Shown here: piece after piece, positions 47,091 to 58,262 of the stretch
Numbering within the stretch: the first letter of the stretch is position 1
Layout: each line of letters begins with the position of its first letter
Made by a program: the position numbers and the translations under genes
Notes under the pieces: model-generated
Database searches by the model: none
Seen by the model: the letters and a program-made list of their open reading frames with translations, nothing else
What the model was told of the DNA's origin: nothing
Assembly: GCF_000149955.1 (NCBI RefSeq)
Contig: NC_030993.1
Span: forward strand, 2,074,562-2,138,561
DNA from: Fusarium oxysporum f. sp. lycopersici 4287
Lineage: Eukaryota > Ascomycota > Sordariomycetes > Hypocreales > Nectriaceae
Reading direction: 5' to 3'
DNA length: 64,000 nucleotides

Positions 47091-49117
47091 CTATGATGAC
47101 TGGACCTCAGTCGGTATGTCTGGCCCAGTGCGATCTCTTGGGGAATTCGGAAAATGGTTCTCGCCCTCTCCTGACTGATTTGAATGGTTGTGGTTCATGT
47201 CCACAGATGTGCTTGGCTCCTGAGGCGGGTTCTGAGCGGCAGCATTCTCTCCCCGAGACGCAGGTTTCTTGCCGCCCTTTCTGCCCTTCCGACTTTTCTC
47301 CTTGGCCTTTTCGAGAAGTCGTTTGCGATCAGCTTCTTCCTGTCGGCGTCGGCGGTCTTTCATCTCATACTGTCGGATCAATGCTCTGGGTGGTACTCCA
47401 AATATCATCTCGTATTCGCAGAATTCGCAAATCCACTCATCAGCTGTTTTGGTGGAATCCCGTCGCGCCTCTTGACGACGACGCCGCGCAGCCCTTTCGA
47501 GTGACCTGTCTAGACGTCGTTTGCTGTCTCGACGAGAACTTCCGGAGCCTCGACTAGCTGCCACGGAAGACCCATCGTGAGGAGCAACACTGCCAGGTGG
47601 TAAGGAGCCAGGGCCAGCCTGAGTCGACATGCTGTGCTTGCTCGCGTGACCTGACGGCTATGTCAGCAAATCAGGGTCTCGACTATGCAATACGTACTCA
47701 CCGGGCCACTGAATCGTGCCAGGAACTTGGGAATCACAGGTGAAAGTAAACTGGGTCGATGCTGGAGTCGATTTTGTTGCAGTAGAGTGTTGCTGAAGCA
47801 GACTCACGTTCTCCTGTCCCTGAGGTCGAAGTTTCTCGGCGTTTGCGATAGCATTTGATATTATACCACTGCCCTCTTGCTCTGAGTTTGCGTTAGCAGC
47901 TGGAAGTCCGTTATAAGTAAAATGCGCCCAGTTGTGGAAGAAACAGAGATCAACGTAGGACTGCGGGGGAGAAAATCCCATCAGCCAAGCGGCAGTGCAA
48001 ATTGTCACCGGAAGAGATATTGAAAATGGTGTGCAAGTCTCCGTTCCGTTTTATGCTGGTAGCCGAAAGCTATGGAGGGCAGAGCAGGAAAACCCCATGG
48101 CTGAACAACCTCTCCGCAACGAAAGGCGTACCGGCATAATATATTCAGAAGCTCGGTTGAATGCATACGCTGGTGATAAATCCATATGTAGGAGTTTGGA
48201 AACACAGCAACAGAGCATGAAAAAAGTAGAAGAATGATTGACGTACCGCCCGGAGCCCACTGAGATGCCGTGGCTTTTGAGCCTCGCCCAACCCACGCAT
48301 TACTGTTGCCATCAGGCAATGCTCGCAGCGGGCTTCTGCCGTTCCTTGAGCGACCAAGCCTGCCCCGTCCAGGTCCTGATATTCCCTGATTGTTGGATGA
48401 AAAAGTACCCGTCGTTGGATGTGAGACTGAATGGGAGTGCGCCCGGTCGTTGTGTGATTCATCGGTAGGAGAACGTCCCGCACCAGCTGAAATGGCAATC
48501 TCATTATTCAAGCCCTGAGTACCATTAACAGAAAGCTCCCCTGCAGAGGGAATTTTGCGCTTCTTCTTGTTGTTCGTGTTCTCAAATACATCATAACCAT
48601 CCACCGAGGACGTTGCGGAAAGCGGCGGTTGCGGATTAGGGATATCTGGCTTCGAGGATCGCTGAGTACCACGAGTCAAGATCTCCGGGGGTGATCTAGT
48701 AACAAGAGTGCTTCGCAAAGCCGGCTCTTCATCGTCGCCATCTGGCAGCCCCAGCCCATTTCGTCGAGGGGTATAGTTGCACCCCTCCTCCGCTCGACGA
48801 GTTTGTTGAGATGGGCTTGTAGAACATGCTCTTGGCGGGCTCGTGTCTTCCCTGAAGTTGTATGGTGGGTAATAAAAGAGAGGCGTAGTTTCGTGAGTTG
48901 AAGGAGGATACGCTATTGTATCTACGGTCCTCGGTGAGAGCTTCTCGCGCAGTCGACGTTTCGGTAACGGCCGAATCGGTCGGTCTGGGAACAGCGACGA
49001 TACAGTATCTGGCGACATATTGAGATTATGACCTGCGCGTGAACGAACATTTCTCGTTAGCACGTAGATCACCAGAACAATGAGGAGAATCGCCACAATT
49101 ATAGGGAAGTTCGACAT
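47091..49117 (-). CDS. membrane-anchored protein with basic, CxxC-containing C-terminal region
   Basis: Four exons (49117-48247, 48169-48132, 47960-47702, 47650-47091) join in frame into 575 residues. The second exon is only 38 nt and is needed to keep the frame. The start at 49117 (MSNFPIIVAILLIVLVIYVLTR) opens directly with one transmembrane helix (5-21); an in-frame ATG at 49204 would only add residues ahead of it. A disordered Ser/Pro/Arg-rich region follows. Exon 3 adds a small aromatic patch (YVDLCFFHNWAHFTYNG). The last exon begins with basic coiled-coil-like stretches around DEWICEFCEYEMIFGVPPRA (Cys464, Cys467). It ends in a Gly/Lys/Arg-rich tail that may be nuclear or nucleic-acid binding. 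I do not recognise the family; the C-terminal CxxC segment seems the best candidate for a conserved domain. Confidence 0.8.
48132..48169 (-). other. 38-nt internal microexon
   Basis: Flanked by a CACCAG acceptor and a GTACGC donor. It contributes 12 whole codons plus two bases (YAFNRASEYIMP) and converts phase 1 into phase 0. Skipping it shifts the frame of the following exons. Confidence 0.7.
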
Positions 49118-51003
49118 GGCGGCAGATGGTATTGGAAGATTTGTTGGCACCGTCAGAAGCTGCTCAGCCTTGATGGCAGTTGAAAGCAGTTGCAGGATCA
49201 ACACCGGCTAGATTGGCAACCGACGGGCCAAATGCAAAGCAAATGGAAAGCGTACCCATCGAACATTGTATAGGCTCTGTTCTAAACGACGACAGACACG
49301 ACAGTCGAAGGGCAAGTGCTGCCAAACGAGGGGTCGGAGCTTGTACAATTCGTTGGCAGCAAACAAATTCAATACTGCAATACTAGTTATACAAGTCGTA
49401 AAGAAAACCAAAACCGTGATCTGCAAAAGACTGGCTTATCTCTTCGAAGCTCAGAGGGGTAAACTTGGTTCGGTCGGGCTCTAAAACGTTCTGTGTGCGG
49501 GTCAGAACATATCGTCGATATCACGACTGAGTGTTTGGCACTGGCACGAGTACCAGCCTGCACCAGCTCGGCTCGTTTCGTACTTGTATCGATTCCTGTA
49601 GTAGGTATACGAATGACTGCCAGACTCGCTCGCTCTTGGTCGCTCAAGGCCGGGGCTCGCTTACCCAGTCATGGACGGGGTGATGGAGGGGGTGTTCGCG
49701 GACACGAAGGACGCTTTTATATGAGCGCAGACGCCACAGTAGGCACAAAAGGAGACAAAATTTATGAGGCAAGAATTATCAAAGCGAGTAGCCAGAATAA
49801 CACAATGCGAAGTCCGATAACGCCCTCAAGGTTGCTGTATTTGAGTGTGATTGAATCACCAACTACTAATCTGTGGAGGTGCTAAGGTAGGCAGGGCCCA
49901 TTGGGAGATGGCAGGTTAGGTAATCAGACTGGCGCCTCCAATACTATTGACCATGACTGTCCCGCCTTCCCGTCTTCTCCAATTCCTACTGACAGCAGCC
50001 ACAAGAAAAAAAGGACGACTATAGACTGGTGTTTACGATTTTGAGCTTCAACTGTACATTTACTTTTATGTGTAAACCCATCCTGAGTAGTCTATACTGG
50101 ACTGGAGCATTGTGAAACAACTGTTTTGCGGCTCACTCGAACAACATGGAATTCAATATTTTCCTGATGTCACTCGTCAGGAAATGCAGGGCATGCATGG
50201 TAGGGCAATTAATATGGAAACAGTCTCTAAATGATGCGGAAACAAACCGCTCTCAGAGTCTCATACCGGGGCCGGCCAATAGCCATCTGATCACTGTGAT
50301 GCGCTGTGCCTCAGCTGTGAGTGGGCACTAATTTTGCCTGACTAAGGTAGCTTGGCTGCGCCAGTAAGAGACTTTCGTGAACCCCAAAAGACCCCTGTAT
50401 TCGGAACTTGTTAGTGAGCTCAGTCTGCACAGTGAGCGCTATAACTTTATGTCCTGCAGGTGGGTTTGTAGTGGTTCCATCGGCTTTTGCTTTGGGAAGT
50501 ATCCCAAGCAAAGTGAGACCCGCGCCCACCTTCCTGCCCACTTTCCCACACCCATCCCATGCCCATGCCCATGCCCGTGCCCGCGCTTCTTCTGGTTATC
50601 CTCTTCCTCCTCCTCTTCGTTCCGAAGAAAGCTTCCACCCACTCGCCTCTCTCTCATACTCATTGTTACGGCATCTCTCCGTGCCATGACCACGGCGTTT
50701 TTACTCGGTCTCGATATGCTTGCTTGCCAATCCGTCCTTCGATACCCTCGCCCTTACTCGACATTCTTCTTTCAGTAGCCGCACTCATCGCTGGTCACTA
50801 CCCAGCTTCAACAATCCTTATTCCTTGCTCAGCACCACCAATTCTCGCGATTTCCTTTCCTCTCAACTTCTCGATCGGCGCTGGGAAGAACATATCTACT
50901 CTATTTTATTCCACGCGCCGTTGTTGGTTCCGACACCCTCTCCCTCGTCCTCTTTCTTCCATTTTCTCCTCTGTCACCTCAGATCGGTGACCCGGCTCCC
51001 TCA
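49118..51003. promoter_or_regulatory. divergent intergenic region with CCCATG repeats
   Basis: 1.9 kb between divergent genes; it should contain both promoters. A CCCATG-type hexanucleotide repeat lies at 50550-50585, followed by C/T-rich sequence likely to be the PHD gene's leader. Open frames here are short or low-complexity. Confidence 0.5.
50550..50585. repeat. degenerate (CCCATG)n repeat
   Basis: About five consecutive CCCATG/CCCGTG hexamers with small variations. It lies roughly 420 nt upstream of the PHD-protein start. Confidence 0.8.
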
Positions 51004-52947
51004 ATGGCACCACCCTCGCCGCGACGGTCATCAAGAGCCCGCGCCACCAATTCACAATCCCAACAGTCATCTGTATCCTCAAGCACGTCTGGTCGAGTTG
51101 AGCGGAATACGAGATCAGTCGCCAAACCCTCTTCCAACAAGTCCACACCCAGTGCCTCTTTGTCCTCGGAGCCGTTTGAAGATCTTGACGATACCCTCCT
51201 CGGTCGAAGGCGAAAGCGCAACCACGAAGACGAAAACGAGAAGACTTCGAAACCCGATAATTTTGAAATGGCGAATGGCAGTGACGACCTCCAAGAAGAG
51301 GAGGACGAAGCCGTGCGATGTATCTGTGATGCAGAAGAATACCCGGGCCGCCCACCCGTGGAAGGTGCCGACCTAGATTTCTTTAATGCCATAGAATTTA
51401 CTGAAGACGTTACCGGCTTCTTCGTTCAATGCGACATTTGTAAGGTCTGGCAGCATGGCGCCTGTGTCGGAATCTTCAGCGCTGAGAGCTCACCCGAGGA
51501 ATATTTTTGCGAGCAATGTCGCAAAGATCTCCATAAAATATATACTGCAAGCAACGGGTAAGTCGATTTCCCAGCATGCTTTTTGGCTGGCAAGACGGAT
51601 TTCATGTTTGAAATTCCTGGCTGCTTGAATTCCTGGACAATGCCTGTTGTGCGGCCCTCCTACGAACCTGAGTACTGACAAGTTTGTTTTCAGCCAAAAA
51701 TGGTCCAAGTATGTCCCCCATAACAGGCCGTCGCGCGCAACCTCTCGAGCCGCCTCAATTGCTAAGGAAGGCAATCGTTCACCCAAGACTGGCACGAGCA
51801 AGAACTCGCGCCCAACTTCCGCCTCACAAACCTCAAAACGTCGATCCACAATGAATAGCCGCGACCGAGCTTATGAAGACGAGCAACTCCTGCGCGCCAT
51901 TGAAGCAAGTAAAGAAGATGTCCCTCAAGATGGACAAGAAATCATGACCCGACGAGCGAAACGGGGACGAAGCGATAGTGAAGAATCAATCGCCGTCAAT
52001 GCTCGGCCACGGGATGAAAAACTGGCATCACTAAGGAACCCGTTAAGTGTAAAGCGACAGAGAACTAATTCGATGTCACCTTCGCCTCCCACTGAGCCGG
52101 TCGAGGTTCAAAGTTATAATGAATCAGATGAGGAGGTTAACACTCGAAATGGAGCCAAGAAAGCTCGTAACAGCAAGAACCAGCGAACCAAGACGGAGAA
52201 GGGAGATAAAGAGCGCCAGCGACAGGAAGCTGCAGATAAAAGGAAAGGCCGCGCAGAAAGGCGACGAGGAGAGGGTAAGTTGGACCGTACATTCTGATCA
52301 AGCATGGTACTGATCATTGTATAGATTCTGACCCTTCAGAGGAAACACCTCCCGCCGTTGCTAACCCTCCAGCTACCAAAAGCATCGAGGTACCAGTTAT
52401 TATGGAAACCCCTGCACTTGCGCCGCCCCTTCCCGACACACCCCCTGCGAGCAACCAGACCGTCTCAAGCACCGCCAAGCGCGGCGGCAGAGCTACACAT
52501 AAGAAGGGCAAAGGCAGAAACCAATACACCAGGGATCGCGATGCGGATGGCGAATCCCCAGCACGATCCATGTCACGGGACATTCAAAAGAACGGCGAAG
52601 AACCCACCCCTACACACACGAAGCCCACAAGTGAACATCGACATGGCAAGTCAAAGCCCGCCTTACACCACAAGTTGAATATGGTGGATATGAAGCGGCG
52701 TGTCGGTGCCATAATGGATTTTATTTCAAGGACCCAAGTGGACCTTGCAGCGGAAGCAATCCCAGGCACGAACGGAAACGCAAGCAACGGAGAAGCATCA
52801 CCGCAAAAGTCCTCAGATTCCCATTCTGTAGAGAATGAGGATACAGCAGGCTCTTCTGAGGGCAAAGATTTCAAGGATCTGAACTGTATAGAGATGATGG
52901 ATGTCCTGACACGAGATATGGTCAAGTGGCAGAATCAGTATACCTGA
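51004..52947 (+). CDS. cti6: PHD-finger protein, Cti6-like, Rpd3L histone deacetylase complex
   Basis: Exons 51004-51557, 51694-52274 and 52325-52947 give 585 residues. A single PHD finger spans about 104-173, with C106, C108, C143, C146, H151, C154, C169 and C172 forming the Cys4-His-Cys3 pattern. The finger has VQCDICKVWQHGACVGI and EEYFCEQC. The extended loop between the first two ligands and the rest (CICDAEEYPGRPPVEGADLDFFNAI) is large, as in fungal Cti6. The flanks are disordered and basic. A conserved-looking C-terminal helix follows (LNMVDMKRRVGAIMDFISRTQVDLA and LNCIEMMDVLTRDMVKWQNQ). Family knowledge: in yeast, Cti6 is a subunit of the large Rpd3 deacetylase complex and binds methylated H3K4. 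Convergent with the Mtg1 gene. Confidence 0.9.
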
Positions 52948-53361
52948 CGGCAGCATTTTGTTTCAGTAGGTCCATCATAATGAGACAAAAGGGACCTGCG
53001 CTCGATTTCTTATTTAAGGCGTTTCCGGTTAGGTGCATTCAGGGGCGTCACCAGCATCCGCAGAAGATGCAACAGGCAAAGCTGTATGAGCTTGTCTATA
53101 CTCTGTGGTCGATGTTATTCTTTCAATGGAACCACTTCACGAGGCGAAGCTGGTGTTCCGGCTACCTTTCTACATATACCCTAGTACGGCCCGAGGGTTC
53201 GGTCATTGGCGTCTTTGCACAATATTGAGAGACATGGTAAAGGCGGGGAGGAGGACAACTCGAATCAAGTTTGGCACGAGATGGCAGAATACGCTTAAAT
53301 AGTGTACATGGAATATGCTCTAGTATACAACGTATGGTACGGAAATGAATTCCTGAGCATG
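52948..53361. other. convergent intergenic region
   Basis: 414 bp between two converging genes, holding the 3' flanks. No other feature seen. Confidence 0.5.
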
Positions 53362-54381
53362 CTAGGCGCCTGCCTTCTCTTGTGCAATTGCCTGTTTCTT
53401 CTGTTTCTTTGCTTGATTTAGACTTAGAGGAGGGTTGTCTATGGACTGCTGATGCTTCTCTGACCCCTCGTCAGATACATCGTCCAGCACAAACTTGCCC
53501 ATTTTCCCATGTCGCCATAAATGTAGGATTCTGGTAGCAGCCGATTGCAAATCAGGAACGCCTTTTAGCTTTATTAGGCCGTCTTTCAAAGCAACGGCGG
53601 TAAGGAACTCATGAACATCGTTGGTGGGTTCGCAGTATCTCTTATACAAGGTCGGCTTGAAGAGGTTCATCCGGTAGAGGAGGTAGTCTACCAGTATCTC
53701 GGTTGGTATTAACCCGTCCTTTATGCCCTGGACGAGCGCAAATTTGAGCATAGCCTCGCCGTCACGAACGTAGGGCGGGAAGACGCCGGGGGTGTCCAAC
53801 AGAAATGCACCATTTAGGCCTACGCCCTCACTCTTCCACTCTGGGTCGAGGATGCGCACATTTGTGCCCATTTTGCGCGTCACGCCTGCTTGACCTCCAG
53901 TCTTGGCTACCTTGGGGGATTTCCTCCGTATGCCTTGGAACCGTAGAGCGTTGAGCACTGAACTCTTGCCGACATTGGGCACTCCGACAACTATGGCCCG
54001 CAAACCGAGTATTGAATCTTGCGCTACAGCAGCTCTCTTGATCATTTTGAGTAACCTATCTGTCGTAGAGGGTCTGTGCTTGTCCCAGAAGATGATATTA
54101 TCACCGTAAATCTTGCGCAGTGTGTTCTGGAGATTTGGTGTGTCTGTTGCGTAATCGCATTTTGTGTAGATGATGATTCGTTCGTTACCGCCTATGATGC
54201 GATCTAGATTGGGATTGTGTGATGTGAAAGGGATTCGAGCGTCGCGGCATTCGAGAGCAAGAGAGATATGGCTCTTCATTTTTGTCATCTCGCTGAAGCC
54301 CTTGGCATGATGGCCAATATAGTACGTTTTCGGTATCGAGTTCGGTACGACAAAACTTTGCCGAGGGACAAACTGTGCCAT
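53362..54381 (-). CDS. mtg1: mitochondrial ribosome-assembly GTPase Mtg1 (YlqF/RbgA family)
   Basis: A single exon encodes 339 residues, in the usual size range. The GTPase motifs are circularly permuted, as in all YlqF/RbgA members: G4 TKCD at 73-76, then G1 GVPNVGKSS at 133-141, G2-region TGGQAGVTRK near 161-170 and G3 DTPG at 196-199. The N-terminal region contains HHAKGFSEMTKMKSHISLALECRDARIPFTS, the conserved RbgA N-terminus. The role is assembly of the large mitochondrial ribosomal subunit at the inner membrane. G4 usually reads NKxD; here Thr replaces Asn, a change tolerated in several GTPase families. The presequence is weak, but RbgA-type mitochondrial members often lack a strong one. 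Divergent from the anion transporter gene. Confidence 0.95.
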   Translation of the reverse strand: MAQFVPRQSFVVPNSIPKTYYIGHHAKGFSEMTKMKSHISLALECRDARIPFTSHNPNLDRIIGGNERIIIYTKCDYATDTPNLQNTLRKIYGDNIIFWDKHRPSTTDRLLKMIKRAAVAQDSILGLRAIVVGVPNVGKSSVLNALRFQGIRRKSPKVAKTGGQAGVTRKMGTNVRILDPEWKSEGVGLNGAFLLDTPGVFPPYVRDGEAMLKFALVQGIKDGLIPTEILVDYLLYRMNLFKPTLYKRYCEPTNDVHEFLTAVALKDGLIKLKGVPDLQSAATRILHLWRHGKMGKFVLDDVSDEGSEKHQQSIDNPPLSLNQAKKQKKQAIAQEKAGA

Positions 54382-54964
54382 TGTGTCGATTCAGTATGAT
54401 TTTGCGGTTGTATGTCGTATGCAAAAGGGAATTGAAGAAGCGCCGTTGCCTTTTGAGTTGGGTATCGTGGAGCATTGAGATGTGATAGGATGAAGAGGAC
54501 CCTGAAAAAGAGGGCATGATGTAAATCTGATTATCAGCCTCGTCTTAGTGCCCCACCATGTTCAGCCTCGCCCCTCCGCACGTGTCGATAAGAGCTGGCG
54601 ATAAGAAGAATTACGTCATGCGCAGCTCTCACCATCGTCGAGAACCTGTTTGAACCAATTGATATTGGAGAATTGCCCACGCGGGTTAGGACAAAGCATG
54701 GAGAGACACAACCAAGTGCCGCCTCGCCCTTTACGGCACCGTCAAGGGCAAAAGGTTGTAGAAAGCCAAGGAAAATCGCCAAAGCCAAGAAAAAGCCAAG
54801 ACTGGGCTTGAGCTTTTTCACTGAACCGAAGCGATAGCGAGACTGAGAGAATAATAAGTTGACTCAAAGCCCCCGGGACCAGGCGAATTTCCAACATGTG
54901 CTTCAAATCCTTCGCAGAAACGACAAATTCTGTCTTGTCACTTGTATCAGGACCGACGTGAACA
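54382..54964. promoter_or_regulatory. divergent intergenic region, Mtg1 / anion transporter
   Basis: 583 bp between start codons. It must hold both promoters. No strong motif noticed, and the minus-strand frames here are motif-free. Confidence 0.5.
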
Positions 54965-56826
54965 ATGGCTGGGCCAGAGCCTATCCAAGACACTATCAAT
55001 GTTGAGCGGACGCCAACGTTCGGCTCTGGAAATACCATCACACAAACCCCAGCTGAGGATGATGCCTCGGCTCCTACAAATGGAGGAGGGCGAGCATCCA
55101 GATACTTTGCAAGAGGTGGAAAACTTCGACCCTTTCGACTGCTGAAGGAAGATGTTATCAATCTCAAGAGTCGATACTTATCAGATTGGCAGGTCTTCAA
55201 TCAACAGGTGGTTGCAAGTGCAGTCTATATCTTCTTCACAAACCTTCTTCCCGGTATCACTTTCGCCAGTGATCTATACACGTTGACCGGCAAGTCGTGG
55301 GGGACCATCGAGGTTGTGTTCAGCACTGGGCTTTGCGGCCTCATTTTCTCTCTGTTAGTAGCATGTGAATACCCTTCTACATCGAGACATACTGACAAGA
55401 GCTCCTAGTTTCTCGGGTCAACCTCTTACGATTCTGGGTGTCACAGGCCCATTCTCGGTGCTGGCCGAGAACATCTACGAACTATGCGATACACACTTTC
55501 ATGTAAGTCGAAAATACAGTGCATGTATACTGGTGGCCATCAGCTAACACCTCCCAGGTCGAATTTCTGCCAGTCATGGCATGGTCCCTCATCCATGCTG
55601 GTTGGATGCACTATCTACTTGCCATCTTCAACGCGCATGACTGGACCATGCAATATGTCACCCATTTCAGCGCCGACATCTTCTCACTTCTCAACAGTGT
55701 TATCTACTTCCACAAGGCGGCAATGGAGCTGAAGCGAACCCACACTCGAGTCTCCCTCGCTGCCTTTCTATATGCTGTTCTTGGAGCGGTGGGAACATGT
55801 CTCCTGGCCATTCTGCTGTCCACCGCAAACTCGTGGAAGCCTATGTTCCATCGGTACGTTCGACTTGGACTTACAGAATATGCTGCTGCTATTTCCATTA
55901 TTATATGGATCGGAATCCCATATATCGGGGAACTGGCATCATTAGATCATATACGGCTCGAAGTCCAAACCAGCTTTCGACCCACAAACCCAGACAGAAC
56001 GACTTTCTTTGTTCGCTTCTGGGAGATACCTATCGAATGGGTCTTCTTGTCCATGATTCCGGGCGCCATCGTCACGGTCTTGTTCTACTTTGACCACGAA
56101 ATCAGCAGCATCATCTGCACCGTAGAACGATACGGGACCAAGAAGCCAGGCGGATATGCTTGGGATGTTGCTCTCTTGGGAACCACTACCATCCTTTGTG
56201 GTATTCTTGGTATTCCTCCGGCAAACGGCCTGTTACCTCAAGCACCGCTTCACTCAGAATCGTTGATGCATTATGTCATTGAGAGTCCTCCTGCGGAAGA
56301 AGGGGAGCAGCCAGATTCGCCTCGACCAGTCGCAAGGACATATGAGCAGAGATATTCTCACTTCATTCAAGCTTCTCTCATTCTTATCTTTGTGTCTCCC
56401 CCGCTACAAAAGCTTCTGGGTCTCACACAGACATCAGTGCTCGCTGGCCTGTTCCTCTTCATGGGTTACCAGTCTCTATCTGTCAACCCTATTCTTGAAA
56501 GAGTTGTAAACCTACTCACACCGCCATCTGATCTCCCTGCCCTCCCTGATAATGTTAGCTGGTTCGGTATTCACATGTACACAATCGCCCAGATCATCAT
56601 AACAGGCATTGTTTTTGGGGTGACTCTGACAGTTGCGGCCCCTGCATTCCCTCTGATCATCATCGCTTTAGTTCCCGTCCGATTATCGCTCATGAACCGC
56701 GTGTGGAGCCGTGAGACGTTGCGATTAGTGGATGGATGGGCTTGTCGGGAGGGCAAACCGGAGGATTCGGATTCAGAGACGATGCAGGTGCAAGGATCTG
56801 GGGATGAGGAGAAGGCTGGTGTTTGA
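54965..56826 (+). CDS. Bor1-like anion (bicarbonate/borate) transporter
   Basis: Exons 54965-55353, 55409-55502 and 55558-56826 give 583 residues. Residues 1-65 are cytoplasmic and disordered, followed by the SLC4/HCO3-transporter domain with about a dozen hydrophobic segments. Family signatures include SDWQVFNQQVVASAVYIFFT, FSGQPLTILGVTGPFSVLAE, the loop YEQRYSHFIQASLI (EQR..S is typical of Bor1) and PPLQKLLGLTQTSVLAGLFLFMGYQS. Yeast Bor1p exports borate across the plasma membrane; others of this family move bicarbonate or other anions. Borate export is the best guess because fungal members usually do this. Substrate specificity is not readable here. The first donor is GTTAGT, less common than its neighbours. 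Confidence 0.92.
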
Positions 56827-57224
56827 TTTGACATGAATGCTTCAGAGAGGAGGTGAGACAACATATTGCTGCTAGTAATAGGGGTCAGAATATCCATATA
56901 CAGATACACAAAGATTAGACTTTGCATGAAACCCATATGAAGTACGGAGTAGATTCATTCGTCAGCCCATGCGTGTCCCTAGTGTCTTTCATACGATAAT
57001 AAGACTACCCCGCAGAAACTGCACTTCAGTTCACTCTTCTCTCTAACATCAACTCTCTTATTCAAAACATTCGAGTGAGCGACTGCAACGCTGATTCATA
57101 TAACAGTTGGAGTAGGGATCATACAGCCCTGAAAGATACAACTTGCGTCATTGGGCCCTCGCTGGCGATCGGATCACCAACCATTTAACAACCTTAAAGT
57201 GAAACACTTCTAATCAAAAGGAAT
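56827..57224. other. intergenic region
   Basis: 398 bp between two genes in the same orientation. 3' flank of the transporter and promoter of the dehydrogenase. Nothing else seen. Confidence 0.5.
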
Positions 57225-58262
57225 ATGACAACGTCTGTGCAGGGGAAATCTGCGCTTGTCACTGGCGGTGGCTCAGGTATACACATGCCAAATACATAGA
57301 CATGCAAGGAATTATATTGACTGACCATGAAGCACAGGTATCAACTTGTGCTTTGTCCGTATACTCCTAGACAATGGATGTTCGGTCCTCGTTGCCGATC
57401 TCAATTTACGGCCCGAAGCTCAACAACTCCTGAAGCAATATCCGTTCCCTGGCGTTGACGGCAAAGCTGGGGTCTTGTTTCAAGAAACCAACGTTGCATC
57501 TTGGCCACAGTTGACGGCCGCTTGGAAGAAGGCCTTGGAGAAGTTCACAACTGTCGATATTGTTGTTCCAGGAGCCGGTTTGTTCGAGCCTCAATGGTCC
57601 TCCTTCTGGGAGCCACCCAGAACTGAGAGTAACGAGGATAGTGTGTCTCGAGATGATGCCAATGCGGAACCTGGACACTATGCAGTCTTGGATGTGAACT
57701 TGGTATCTCCCATTCGGCTCAGTCAACTGGCTATCGGGCATTGGACAAAGACGAAGCAGAAGGGATGCATTGTACATGTTGGCAGTATGGCAGGCTACTT
57801 AGCTGGCATAGCAACACCCTTGTACTTTGCGAGTAAGCATGGCTTGCATGGGTTTGTGAGAGCATTGGGGGGTTTGCGTGATGAACTTGGTATTCGAGTC
57901 GGCTGTATTGCTCCCGGTGCTGTAGAGGTAAACTCACCAAGTCTTTATGAGCCTTTGGATGACTGCTAATGCATGGCTACCACTAGACTCCTCTGTGGCA
58001 TGAAGACCCAACCAAAGCAGTCATGCTAGACGAGGATACAGTTCTGATAGACCCTCTAGAAGTGGCTCGAGGCATGTGGCAACTTGTCGTCAACCCAGAG
58101 CATGGCAATGGCACCATCCTCGAAGTGACTAAGGGGGAAACGAGAGTTGTGCCACTCTTCAATGCACCAGTTCCGACAGGTGAAGGCATTATGGTACCTG
58201 GGTATGAAGCTTCTAAGGACGCTCTGTATGCGAAGCTAAAGAAAGAGGGCTTGAATGTATGA
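57225..58262 (+). CDS. short-chain dehydrogenase/reductase with altered nucleotide-binding motif
   Basis: Exons 57225-57276, 57338-57927 and 57987-58262 give 305 residues. It is a classical-type short-chain dehydrogenase: TGGGSGI near residues 13-19, DLN after the second strand, VVPGAGLF in place of NNAG, VGSMAGYL with the catalytic Ser, and YFASK with catalytic Tyr and Lys. The last Gly of the TGxxxGIG cofactor motif is replaced by Asn20 (TGGGSGIN). In the neighbour at 30.6 kb this motif is intact. The C-terminal 60 residues resemble those of 15-hydroxyprostaglandin-dehydrogenase-like fungal members. Substrate unknown. The start is the first ATG of the conserved N-terminus; the first exon is only 52 nt. 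Confidence 0.85.

Noticed and set aside
49118..49204. Upstream in-frame ATG for the 575-residue protein
   Set aside because: Adds 29 residues ahead of a natural start directly before the membrane helix.
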